This document shows positions 1 to 7,438 of a stretch of DNA of 11,203 bases, one piece after another. This stretch comes from DASZYF01 sp035545535. Lineage in GTDB: Bacteria > Actinomycetota > Actinomycetes > Mycobacteriales > CAJCIY01. The DNA is taken from the NCBI GenBank assembly GCA_035545535.1, contig DASZYF010000162.1:1-11203 (forward strand), in the 5' to 3' direction. Position 1 is the first letter of the stretch. Each line of letters opens with the position of its first letter. The translations under genes were made by a program, and so were the position numbers. Under the pieces are notes generated by a model that worked only from the letters and a program-made list of their open reading frames with translations, had not been told where the DNA came from and made no database searches.

Positions 1-2667
1 CCGCCTGGAGCGGGCGGCGTCACCGATCTCCTGGTGGATGACGGCGAGTCGCGCGTATGCGCGCGCCTGAACCGCGGGTTCGACCACCTTCGTCAAGCGC
101 TGCAGCGTCGCGATCGCGATGTGCGGCTGACCACCTTCCGAGGCCGTCTCGGCGAGCTGCCACATCACTCCCTGCCGGTCCGACGCGGCCTTGCCTGCGC
201 GATCACCGGCGACGATCGCCCGCTGCAGCGCGACCATCTCGTCGACGCGGGCGTAGGCGGCGCTCGCGACCTCGGCCGCGCGCAGCGACCACTCCCAGGC
301 GGCGTCCCACTCCTGCGCTTCGGTGAAGTGAAGCGAGAGGCGATCCGCGGGCGCCCGGTCCCCGTCGCGCTTCTCGATGCGGCCGCCGATCTCCCCGTGC
401 AGCACGCGACGCTGCTTGAACGGCAGCCGCGCGTACGCGACCTGCTGGTAGACGGCGTGCCGGAACCGGTGACCGTCGCCCGCACGCTCGACGAAGTCGG
501 CGAGCCGCTCCCAGGTCGACTCCTCGGCCGCGATCGGCGCGATCTGGTCGACGATCTCGTCGTCGATGTCGGCGCCCATCACCGAGGCGATGGAGAGCAG
601 GTCGCGATCGGCCGGGGACAGGCGGTCGATGCGGGAACCGACGATCGACTCGACGGACAGCGGCAGGTCGGCGGTGTCCTCGAGCGCGGACGCGGCCCGG
701 GCCAGCTCGCGCAGGAACAACGGGTTGCCGGCCGCGCGGGCGACGATCGCGCGGGCCTGCACCGGCAGCAGCGGGATCGCCGCGTGCGCCCGAACGAGCC
801 GCAAGGCCGCGTCCTCCGACAGCGGCCCGAGCTGGAGCGTCGGCTCGCCGAAGCGGGGCTCGACCTCCGGGCGGGCGGCCAGCCACAGCCCGTAGCGGCG
901 ATCACTCCGCCCGACGAGGTGCTGCAGCAACGCCGCGGATGCGCTGTCGGCCCACTGCGCGTCGTCGACCACGAGCAGCGCGCGTGCGGGCAGGCCGGCG
1001 TCGAGGAGCTGCGCGACCGCCTGCTGCAGCCGGTCGGTGACGAGGGAGGGGTCGAGGCGCTGGACCTCCTCGGTCATCGGCTCGTCGAGGCCGGTGACGA
1101 TGGCGATGAGCGGCGCCCACGGAGCGAGGGCCGGTGCGACGTCGGCGACGCGCCGGTCGCCGAGCAGCTGCCGCAGCAGGGGGCGGGCGGCCGAGTACGG
1201 GTCGGCGATCGCGTGCGCTGCGCACGACGTGGTGAGCACCGTCGCGTCGTCGCCGAGGGCCGCGAGCGCGGCCGCGAGCAGGCTGGTCTTCCCGACGCCC
1301 GGCTCTGCGCTGATGGTGACCACCGCGGAGTCGTCGACCGCGCCGACGAGCGTGGCGATCTCCGCTTCACGGCCGATGACCTCGTCGGCAGCGTCGGCCG
1401 CGCGCGCGCCTTGCTCCTCGCCGACCACGAACGCGCGCAGCGGGAGCGCCTTGCCCTTCGCGGCGAACTCGGGCAGGGCGTCGACGGCGAACAACCGCCG
1501 CGAGCGGGCGAGCACATCGTCGGTGGCGAGCACCTGCCCGGGCTCGGCCTTGGACATCACGCGGGCGGCCGTGTTCACGGTGTCACCGATGCAGGTGAAC
1601 GTGCGGCGGAAGGGCGCACCGACGGCCGCGGCGAACGCGTGGCCGCTGTGCAGGCCGATGCGCAGACCGAGCCCGCCCGGGTTCTCGGCGGCCAGGGCCC
1701 GCATGCACAGCAGCGCGCGCGTCTCGTCGTCCTCGTGCAGCACGGGTACACCGGCGGCCACGAGCAGCTTGCCACCGTCACCGGAGAGGTCCGTGGCGAG
1801 CAGGGTGATGCCCCACTCGAGCGTGAGCTCCTCCGCGCGCGCGACCAGCTCGTCGAGCCGCCCGCCGACCCGGCCCGGACCTTCGCTCTGCAGCAGCGCA
1901 TCGAGGCCCGTCCACCGGACGAAGGCGATGGTGACGCTGCGGTGTTCGGGCTCTCCTCCGCCGACGAGGAGGTGGCGGCGAAGGGCGACCGGCAGCAGCT
2001 TGGTGACGTCGACCCCGTCGGGGACGTCCACCGGCTCCCAGGCGCGGTCCCGCGGCGCGCGGGCGAGCATCGCGACGTTGTCCGACCACGGTCGCGTGCA
2101 CGAGGCCGGGAGCGCCGCCGCGGTGCGCGCCGACACGAGCACCTCGCCGCTGCTCGCGGCGCCTTCGAGCGCGGTGACACCCGTCGCCGCCGGCCCGGCG
2201 AGCAGCAGCTGCTGCGAGCGCTTGCCGAGCAGGAACAGGTCGACGTCGCCGCTCCACACGCCGGTGCTCATGCCGAGCTTCACCACACCGGTCGGCGTCT
2301 CCATGCGCTTGTGCGGCTTCAGCGCCCTGTTCATCGCGGCCGCGGTCGCCACGGCCCGGACCTCGTGCCCGTCGCCGCTGAACAGCAGCGCGAGTGCGTC
2401 ACCTCCGAAGTGCACGAGCGAGCCGCCGCGGTCGCGCGCCTCGGCGAGCAGCGAGGTGAAGACGTTGTCGAGGCGGGTCGCCATCTCCTCGGCCCCCACG
2501 CGGCCGGCGGCGGTCAGCCGCTCGGACAGCGCGGTGAAGCCCGACAGGTCGGTGAACACGACGGTGCCGTCGATGCGCCGGTGCCTCGCGGCGGGGTCCT
2601 CGGCCAGCCACAACACGCCGTAGCGGCAGATGTACGGGGACAGGTCCGGCGCAGCTGCACTGCTCAC
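1..2667 (-). CDS. Two-domain class III nucleotide cyclase fused to STAND-type NTPase (3' end outside window)
   Basis: Likely makes cAMP (or cGMP) in the cytosol under control of its own NTPase module. The first 889 residues are visible, open to base 1, so the C-terminus is missing. Cyclase domain 1 (about 30-190) carries FTDLSGFT with D40 and FGGDA with D90, the two metal-binding aspartates. Cyclase domain 2 (about 243-405) has R251 where the first aspartate should be, but carries IGDTVNTAAR with N365 and R369, the transition-state residues, which domain 1 lacks. The NTPase follows: IGRE at 431-434, Walker A EPGVGKT with K460, Walker B LLVVDD with D568/D569, and GNP at 647-649. The rest looks helical and TPR-like. 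The order matches soluble adenylyl cyclase (family knowledge). The GTG start at 2667 is chosen for a G-rich Shine-Dalgarno-like run just upstream and because the cyclase domain begins soon after. It is transcribed divergently from the phosphoesterase. Substrate is uncertain. Confidence 0.9.
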   Translation of the reverse strand, partial: MSSAAAPDLSPYICRYGVLWLAEDPAARHRRIDGTVVFTDLSGFTALSERLTAAGRVGAEEMATRLDNVFTSLLAEARDRGGSLVHFGGDALALLFSGDGHEVRAVATAAAMNRALKPHKRMETPTGVVKLGMSTGVWSGDVDLFLLGKRSQQLLLAGPAATGVTALEGAASSGEVLVSARTAAALPASCTRPWSDNVAMLARAPRDRAWEPVDVPDGVDVTKLLPVALRRHLLVGGGEPEHRSVTIAFVRWTGLDALLQSEGPGRVGGRLDELVARAEELTLEWGITLLATDLSGDGGKLLVAAGVPVLHEDDETRALLCMRALAAENPGGLGLRIGLHSGHAFAAAVGAPFRRTFTCIGDTVNTAARVMSKAEPGQVLATDDVLARSRRLFAVDALPEFAAKGKALPLRAFVVGEEQGARAADAADEVIGREAEIATLVGAVDDSAVVTISAEPGVGKTSLLAAALAALGDDATVLTTSCAAHAIADPYSAARPLLRQLLGDRRVADVAPALAPWAPLIAIVTGLDEPMTEEVQRLDPSLVTDRLQQAVAQLLDAGLPARALLVVDDAQWADSASAALLQHLVGRSDRRYGLWLAARPEVEPRFGEPTLQLGPLSEDAALRLVRAHAAIPLLPVQARAIVARAAGNPLFLRELARAASALEDTADLPLSVESIVGSRIDRLSPADRDLLSIASVMGADIDDEIVDQIAPIAAEESTWERLADFVERAGDGHRFRHAVYQQVAYARLPFKQRRVLHGEIGGRIEKRDGDRAPADRLSLHFTEAQEWDAAWEWSLRAAEVASAAYARVDEMVALQRAIVAGDRAGKAASDRQGVMWQLAETASEGGQPHIAIATLQRLTKVVEPAVQARAYARLAVIHQEIGDAARSRR

Positions 2668-2701
2668 CGGCCACCCCCCACAGGCGTTCCCCCGCGACCA
2701 T

Positions 2702-2723
2702 TCTGGCATCGCCGACTGCCAGA
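2702..2723. promoter_or_regulatory. Perfect 7-bp inverted repeat in divergent promoter gap
   Basis: TCTGGCA at 2702-2708 and TGCCAGA at 2717-2723 are exact reverse complements separated by 8 bases. They sit in the 64-bp gap between the divergent cyclase (start 2667) and phosphoesterase (start 2732). The right arm ends 8 bases before the phosphoesterase GTG, where a ribosome binding site would lie. The size and symmetry fit an operator for a dimeric regulator serving both genes. It could also act as a small hairpin limiting translation of the phosphoesterase. No regulator is named by the sequence. Confidence 0.45.
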
Positions 2724-2731
2724 CTGACCGC

Positions 2732-4345
2732 GTGGTCATCCGGCCGACACGTCGCGGCGTGCTGTTGGGAGGCGCAGCCCTCGCTGCGGGGGCCGGCGGC
2801 GTCGCGCGGGCGCTCCCCCGGGTGGACGTCCGGCCCGACCCGTCGCGCCCCGAAGGCACGGTCGACCCGAGCTTCCCGTTCGACCACCTCGTGGTCGTGA
2901 TGATGGAGAACCACTCCTTCGACAACTACTTCGGCATGCTGCCGAAGCGCGGCCAGCCGCTCGCCGACGGCTTCCGGTTCGGTCCCGACGGGAAGCCGAC
3001 GAACAGCAACCCGATGGCGCTGCCCGACGGGCGGCCGGGCCACATCACCGCGTACAAGATGCCGTCGGTCTGCCAGATGGAGAGCAGCCCGAGCCAGGCG
3101 TGGAACGCGTCGCACCAGCAGGTCAACGGCGGCCGCATGGACGGCTTCCTGCGCGCCGAGGGCAACACCGACTGCGCGATGGGCTACTGGGACGACGACA
3201 CGCTGCCCTTCTACTACTCGCTCGCGTCGACGTTCACGCTCGCCAACCGCTGGTTCGCGTCCGCGCCGTGCCAGACCTATCCCAACCGGCGCTTCCTCAT
3301 GGCCGGCACGGCATTCGGCCTCGTGTCGAGCGTCGTGCCGGGCCCGTTCGACGCGCCGCCCGCGAACGGCACGATCTTCGACCGGCTCAACGCACACGGC
3401 ATCTCGTGGGCGAACTACTTCACCGACCTGCCGCAGACCGTGCTCATCCCGCAGATCGCGAAGAGCAACCCGACGAAGCTGCGGCCGGTCGCCGAGTTCT
3501 TCACCGACTGCGCGGCCGGCACGCTGCCCGCGGTGTCGTTCGTCGATCCCGACTTCGGCCTGCTCGACGTCATCGGCAGCCACGTGCCCGGCGACGTCAT
3601 CACGCCGAAGGAACGGGCCAACGGCGCCGACGAGGAGAACCCGCAGAACATCCAGCTGGGCGAGGCGTTCGTCGCGCAGGTCGTGAACGCGGTGATGTCC
3701 GGTGCGAAGTGGGACCGCACGCTGCTCGTCTGGACCTACGACGAGCACGGCGGCTACTACGACCACGTGCCGCCGCCGCCCGCGGTGAAGCCCGACGGCA
3801 TCCCGCCGAACATCGGCCCGAAGGACGTGCCGGGCGGCTACGACATGTACGGGCTGCGTGTGCCCGCGGTCGTCGTCTCGCCCTACGCGAAGCCGAAGGC
3901 CGTGACGAACGTGGTCCACGACCACACGTCGGTGCTGGCGACCATCGAGGCCTGGTGGAACCTGCCGCCCATGACACACCGCGACGCGGCGGCGACGACG
4001 CTGCTCGACTTCCTCGACCTGCACAACCCACCGGCGTTCCTCGACCCGCCGGCGCTCACGCCGGCCGCGGTGTCACCCCACCTGCTGGCCGCGTGCAGCA
4101 CCGACGACCCGGGCGTGAAGCCGGTGTCCGACGCGAAGGCGGCGACGACGCACCCGACGAACCGCAGATCACACCGTGCGGCGACGGCGCCGACGGTGCG
4201 CCAGCCGGGCGGAGCGCTCGCCGCGACCGGCCTGCCGGACGCGCTGCCCGAGGTCGCGCTGCTCGGCCTCGCTGCCGCCGCCGCGTTCAGCGCGCGCCAC
4301 CGCAAGACCTGGCCGGCCACCGCCGACCTCGACGACGCCACCTGA
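2732..4345 (+). CDS. Tat-exported phosphoesterase, phospholipase C / acid phosphatase family, with LAXTG-like C-terminal anchor
   Basis: A 537-residue enzyme predicted to cleave phosphate esters outside the cell. Members of this family (PF04185) include mycobacterial phospholipases C and Francisella AcpA; which phospholipid or phosphomonoester is used here cannot be read. The N-terminus has twin arginines R7-R8 followed by a hydrophobic alanine/glycine stretch, a Tat signal. Family motifs: ENHSFDNYFG (59-68, metal site), QTYPNRR with T182 as the likely nucleophile, YDEHGG (336-341, metal site), and HDHTS (396-400). After a linker there is LAATG at 496-500, a hydrophobic run, then RHRK. This resembles the LAXTG sorting signal of actinobacterial class E sortases. 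The GTG start at 2732 keeps the Tat signal at the N-terminus; an in-frame ATG at 2630 would bury it and overlap the cyclase gene. No clear Shine-Dalgarno precedes it. A long hairpin follows the stop codon. Confidence 0.93.
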   Translation: MVIRPTRRGVLLGGAALAAGAGGVARALPRVDVRPDPSRPEGTVDPSFPFDHLVVVMMENHSFDNYFGMLPKRGQPLADGFRFGPDGKPTNSNPMALPDGRPGHITAYKMPSVCQMESSPSQAWNASHQQVNGGRMDGFLRAEGNTDCAMGYWDDDTLPFYYSLASTFTLANRWFASAPCQTYPNRRFLMAGTAFGLVSSVVPGPFDAPPANGTIFDRLNAHGISWANYFTDLPQTVLIPQIAKSNPTKLRPVAEFFTDCAAGTLPAVSFVDPDFGLLDVIGSHVPGDVITPKERANGADEENPQNIQLGEAFVAQVVNAVMSGAKWDRTLLVWTYDEHGGYYDHVPPPPAVKPDGIPPNIGPKDVPGGYDMYGLRVPAVVVSPYAKPKAVTNVVHDHTSVLATIEAWWNLPPMTHRDAAATTLLDFLDLHNPPAFLDPPALTPAAVSPHLLAACSTDDPGVKPVSDAKAATTHPTNRRSHRAATAPTVRQPGGALAATGLPDALPEVALLGLAAAAAFSARHRKTWPATADLDDAT

Positions 4346-4394
4346 TGTTGGGGACGTTCGGTCACCGGACGGTGACCGGACTTCCCCAACGTCG
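4343..4394 (+). terminator. Long GC-rich hairpin directly after the phosphoesterase stop codon
   Basis: An almost continuous stem. GTTGGGGA (4347-4354) pairs with TCCCCAAC (4383-4390). After one mismatch the next four bases (4356-4359) pair with 4378-4381, counting one G-U. GGTCACCG (4360-4367) pairs with CGGTGACC (4370-4377). Weak pairing extends outward into the stop codon itself. There is no T-tract, as is common for high-G+C actinobacterial terminators. It probably ends the phosphoesterase transcript. It could also be a dispersed palindromic repeat or an mRNA-stabilising 3' structure. Confidence 0.7.
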
Positions 4395-4474
4395 CCAGCC
4401 CCTCGTCGCGAAAGGTTCGGCGTGACCTGGGGGATGATGCTGCGCGGGAGCGGGACGAACAGAGGGTGGAAGCG

Positions 4475-5692
4475 ATGAGAGCTCGGATCGTGGGGGTGCT
4501 GGCCGCCGCTGCCGCGGCGGTGGTCGCCGGGGCACCGGTGGTGTCGCAGGCCGCACCGGCCCGGCCGCACAAGACCACGACGTCGTGGTGCGATGCGGGC
4601 GCGACCGGCGCGTGCGTCGTGTCCGCGACCCGCAACGGCGTCGCGGTGACGAAGGACGACCCGAGCTGGGACATCATCGCCAGCACCGTCACCGGTGCGT
4701 CGAAGGACGTGCTGGTGTCGATCCAGCGCGTGACCGACGGCGACCCCTACGACCTGCAGACCACGTCGCTCACCGACGTCTGGAAGGTCACGATCGCGAT
4801 GGGCGCGATCGTCCCCCGCGTCGTGTTCGTCGCCGGCGACGGCGTCACCGTCGACCGCCAGCCCGTCGACCGCACGGACTACGACGTCACCATCACCGCG
4901 AGCCCCGTCGTGACGACCAACCAGAACGACTGCGACCAGAGCAAGGCGACCTGGACGTGCGCGACGAAGGCGAGCTCGGAGCGCACCACGCTGTCGGCCG
5001 AGATCACCGACTACGGCTCCTGGGTGGACCCGGTGCAGCGCGCCGCGTTCTACGGGATGGACTTCTCCACGAACGTCGCGCTGACGACGATCCCGCCGAG
5101 CATCGTCTCGACCGAGACGCCCGGCGGCCTGCCCCCGGGAGCCGCCACGCACGAGCTCGACGTGCAGCTGGCCAACCAGCACAGCCACCCGGACAGCTCG
5201 ACGTTCCTGGGCTTCGTGCACCTGGTGATCCCGAACGCGTTCCTCAAGGCCGTCTACGGCATCGACGACCCGTCGACCGTCACCGCGTCCGGGCTGACCG
5301 CGTCGGCCGGCGTCGGCATGGCGAAGGTCAGCGACGTGGGCAGCGCGCTGCGCGTCGACGCCACCGGCATCACGTTCAGCCAGCGGTTCCTCAAGGTGAA
5401 GCGCGGCTCGATCGCGCCGACGACGCCGAAGATCGGCAAGGTGCACCGCATCGGCGCGACCAAGGCGACGGTCGGCTACCAGCCGTCGAAGGCCCGCGGG
5501 TCGAAGATCCTCGGCTACACCGCCCGCTGCTCGGCACCGCACCACCTCGCGCTGACCGCGACGCGCACCAACGGCGTCATCACCGTGACCAGGCTGCTGC
5601 CCGGCGTGGCCTACACGTGCGCGGTGCGGGCCAATGCGAAGCACGCGAAGAGCGCCTTCTCGAAGCCGAAGAAGGCGGCCGCGCTGCCGTAG
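4475..5692 (+). CDS. Secreted protein of unknown function with C-terminal fibronectin type III-like domain
   Basis: A 405-residue exported protein that I do not recognise as a whole. A Sec signal peptide (positively charged start, six consecutive alanines, VSQA before likely cleavage near residue 26) opens it. Residues about 30-310 form a predicted beta-rich region with no family I can name. Residues about 312-403 resemble a fibronectin type III domain, a binding or spacer module common in actinobacterial surface proteins. Six cysteines fall in three close pairs: WCDAG/GACVV, NDCDQ/WTCAT, and ARCSA/YTCAV, suggesting three disulfides. No catalytic motif or membrane anchor is seen, so the product is probably released. 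The ATG at 4475 has purine-rich GAGGGTGGA upstream; the in-frame GTG nine bases earlier overlaps that sequence and is less likely. It converges with the VOC gene, one base apart. Confidence 0.85.
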   Translation: MRARIVGVLAAAAAAVVAGAPVVSQAAPARPHKTTTSWCDAGATGACVVSATRNGVAVTKDDPSWDIIASTVTGASKDVLVSIQRVTDGDPYDLQTTSLTDVWKVTIAMGAIVPRVVFVAGDGVTVDRQPVDRTDYDVTITASPVVTTNQNDCDQSKATWTCATKASSERTTLSAEITDYGSWVDPVQRAAFYGMDFSTNVALTTIPPSIVSTETPGGLPPGAATHELDVQLANQHSHPDSSTFLGFVHLVIPNAFLKAVYGIDDPSTVTASGLTASAGVGMAKVSDVGSALRVDATGITFSQRFLKVKRGSIAPTTPKIGKVHRIGATKATVGYQPSKARGSKILGYTARCSAPHHLALTATRTNGVITVTRLLPGVAYTCAVRANAKHAKSAFSKPKKAAALP

Positions 5693-5693
5693 G

Positions 5694-6173
5694 TCAGCGG
5701 CCGTCGGCGGCGGCCTCGAGCTCGTCGACGTTCAGCTTGCCCATCGTCATCATCTTCGCCAGCGTGCGCCCGGACCGCTCCGGGTCCGGGCCGGTCAGGA
5801 GCTCGACGAGGCGCGTCGGCACGACCTGCCACGAGACGCCCCAGCGGTCCTTGCACCAACCGCACGGGCCGGCCTCGCCGCCGTCGGCGATCAGCGCGTC
5901 CCAGACCCGGTCGAGCTCGTCCTGCCCGTCGACGCTGACGCTGATGGAGAACGCCTCGGTCAGCTGGTGGTGCGGTCCGCCGTTGAGGATCTGGTACGGC
6001 CGGCCCGCGAGCTCGAAGTCGACGGTCATCACCTGGCCGGCCATCGGGCCCTCGTCGCCGTAGTGGCTCACGTGCTTGATGTGCGAGTCCTCGAACAGCG
6101 AGCAGTAGAACGTCGCCGCTTCCTCGGCTCCGCCGTTGAACCACAGGACGGGGGTCAGGGACAGCACGGTCAT
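5694..6173 (-). CDS. PhnB-like VOC superfamily protein (3-demethylubiquinone-9 3-methyltransferase-type domain)
   Basis: A 159-residue cytosolic protein of the vicinal-oxygen-chelate fold, PhnB type (PF06983). Family marks are the opening TPVLWFNGGAEEAATFYC (residues 7-24) and the closing KDRWGVSWQVVP segment around 108-121. Length is typical for a complete member. Despite the methyltransferase label often attached to this family, the biochemical role of most members is unknown, so no reaction is assigned. The ATG at 6173 is chosen because GAGGAG stands just upstream on the minus strand. An ATG at 6287 would add 38 residues with no family character. It is transcribed divergently from the first CAP gene. 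Confidence 0.9.
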   Translation of the reverse strand: MTVLSLTPVLWFNGGAEEAATFYCSLFEDSHIKHVSHYGDEGPMAGQVMTVDFELAGRPYQILNGGPHHQLTEAFSISVSVDGQDELDRVWDALIADGGEAGPCGWCKDRWGVSWQVVPTRLVELLTGPDPERSGRTLAKMMTMGKLNVDELEAAADGR

Positions 6174-6254
6174 CGGGGCTCCTCGGATCGCGGTCGTTCG
6201 TCTCACCGGTGTCGACGCCTCGCACCCCGAAGACTCATCGGTGCGCACGGAGAC

Positions 6255-6260
6255 GGTCAA
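6255..6260 (-). promoter_or_regulatory. Possible -35 element for the VOC gene
   Basis: TTGACC reads on the minus strand at 6260-6255, about 80 bases upstream of the VOC start. Seventeen bases further on, the hexamer TGAGTC is a poor -10 match, so this is only a weak promoter candidate in the 152-bp divergent gap 6174-6325. No other convincing element was seen in that gap. Confidence 0.2.
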
Positions 6261-6325
6261 ACCCGACCTTCGACGTAGCTCGGACACCCCCGTGACCCGC
6301 CCGCCGAAGGTCTCGTTGTGGGTGC

Positions 6326-6856
6326 ATGCAGCGCAAGGTCAGGAGCCTGTTCGGAGCAACCGCGGTGGCGCTCACCGCGGCCACGGTCGCCCTCGCCGCA
6401 CCCGCGTCGGCGGCCACCCGCACGCCGTCCGTGGCGACGCTCGTCGCCCGCTGCACCACGCTGCACGCGCTGCCCGGCACCACACCGCGCGCCGCGATGT
6501 TCGCGCAGCTGCAGTGCATCCGCCGCACCGCGGGACTGCCCGCGTTCCGCGCCTCGACGCCCATCGCGGACGTCGCCCGGCGCTGGTCCGCGCAGATGGC
6601 GGGCGCCGACGGGCTCGAGCACAACCCCGACCTCTCCACCCAGCTGGCCGCGGTCGACCCGCGCTGGTCCGAGGCTGGTGAGGTCATCGGCTACGGAGGC
6701 GCCGGCACCGGCCAGGTGAGCCGCCTCGTCGCGGCATGGCTGCGCTCCCCGCACCACCGCGCGCTGCTCCTCGACCCGCACCTGCGCGTCATCGGCATCG
6801 GCCTCGCCACCGGTCACGGGCAGCTGTGGGGCACCGTCGACCTCGCCGACGCCTGA
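6326..6856 (+). CDS. Secreted CAP-domain (SCP/PR1, YkwD-like) protein, copy 1
   Basis: A 176-residue exported protein with one CAP domain. A Sec signal (MQRKVRSLF then an alanine/valine core) ends near APASA at about residue 29. CAP marks are EHN with H99, GEVIGYGG with E119 (the GEN-like site), SPHHR with H144, and a final strand LWGTVDLADA. H99 and E119 occupy the usual CAP cleft positions. Bacterial CAP proteins are extracellular, but the activity of most is not known. C43 and C64 probably form a disulfide shared with the next gene's product. The ATG at 6326 lacks a strong Shine-Dalgarno; GAAGG lies 15 bases upstream. It forms a tandem pair with the following paralogue, 64 bases away. Confidence 0.9.
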   Translation: MQRKVRSLFGATAVALTAATVALAAPASAATRTPSVATLVARCTTLHALPGTTPRAAMFAQLQCIRRTAGLPAFRASTPIADVARRWSAQMAGADGLEHNPDLSTQLAAVDPRWSEAGEVIGYGGAGTGQVSRLVAAWLRSPHHRALLLDPHLRVIGIGLATGHGQLWGTVDLADA

Positions 6857-6863
6857 AGATGTG

Positions 6864-6880
6864 TCAACTTCTCATCAACT
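6864..6880. repeat. TCAACT direct repeat, 11-bp period, upstream of second CAP gene
   Basis: TCAACT occurs at 6864-6869 and again at 6875-6880, one helical turn apart, 41 bases before the second CAP gene's ATG. It could be a pair of regulator half-sites or a chance repeat. It is notably A+T-richer than its surroundings. Confidence 0.25.
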
Positions 6881-6920
6881 GGGCGAAACCGGGGCACGGG
6901 CCTGTCACCCTGGACGCACC

Positions 6921-7427
6921 ATGCTCCGTTCCCTCGCCGCCGCCGCTCTGGCGCTGACCGCCACGCTGGCCGTGGCTGCGCCGGCACAGGCCGAGCCGTC
7001 GCCGGACGTGCTGGTCGCGAAGTGCGGGCACCTCACAGAGCCCGCGGGCACCAAGCCCCAGGTGCTCATGCTGGCCGAGATCAACTGCGCGCGGAAGGTC
7101 GCCGGCGTCGCGCCGCTGCACGGGTTCCGCGCGGTCGGCGGCGTCGCCTCGCGCTGGACGCTGCACATGGCGGAGACGCAGCGGCTGGCGCACAACCCGA
7201 ACCGGGCCGACGAGGTCACGGCCGTCGATGCGCGGTGGACCCTGCTCGGCGAGATCGTCGGCGCCACCCAGACCGGCACGGGTGACGTCGACCGCATCAC
7301 GACCTCGTGGTTCAAGTCGGCCGTGCACCGGCACGTGATCCTCAACCCGAAGTTCCACGCCGTCGGCATCGGCATCAAGCCGGGCAGCGGCTGGGTCTGG
7401 GCCACCTGCGACTTCGTCGACGCCTGA
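6921..7427 (+). CDS. Secreted CAP-domain (SCP/PR1, YkwD-like) protein, copy 2
   Basis: A 168-residue paralogue of the preceding gene product. A Sec signal ends near PAQA at about residue 24. CAP marks are AHNPN with H91, LLGEIVGA with E111, a WFKSAVHRHVILNP segment, and a final WVWATCDFVDA. C35 and C56 match the cysteine pair of copy 1. It has a third cysteine near the C-terminus, unpaired in that comparison. Both copies carry a shortened domain that starts at a VAKC/VARC block and ends DA. The ATG at 6921 is preferred over an upstream in-frame ATG at 6861, which would put 20 polar residues before the signal. No strong Shine-Dalgarno is present. Its stop faces the DUF1206 gene stop six bases away. 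Confidence 0.9.
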   Translation: MLRSLAAAALALTATLAVAAPAQAEPSPDVLVAKCGHLTEPAGTKPQVLMLAEINCARKVAGVAPLHGFRAVGGVASRWTLHMAETQRLAHNPNRADEVTAVDARWTLLGEIVGATQTGTGDVDRITTSWFKSAVHRHVILNPKFHAVGIGIKPGSGWVWATCDFVDA

Positions 7428-7438
7428 CGGCGCTCAGG
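7423..7438. terminator. Small symmetric hairpin between convergent stop codons
   Basis: CCTGA (7423-7427) and TCAGG (7434-7438) are perfect inverted repeats around six bases, and each arm contains the stop codon of one of the convergent genes. Five base pairs and no T-tract make it a weak terminator candidate that could serve both strands. Confidence 0.25.

Noticed and set aside
34..2727. An 897-codon open frame on the plus strand opposite the cyclase gene.
   Set aside because: The minus strand encodes clear cyclase and NTPase motifs over the same bases; the plus-strand translation is Arg/Gly/Asp-rich with no motif and is an antisense by-product of high G+C.
2399..4024. A 541-codon open frame on the minus strand across the phosphoesterase.
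   Set aside because: Its translation is low-complexity His/Val/Arg-rich sequence, while the plus strand holds the complete set of phosphoesterase motifs.
4391..4474. Sigma-70-like promoter for the FN3-domain gene (GATGAT near 4434).
   Set aside because: GATGAT is a partial -10 match with no acceptable -35 at 16-18 bases.
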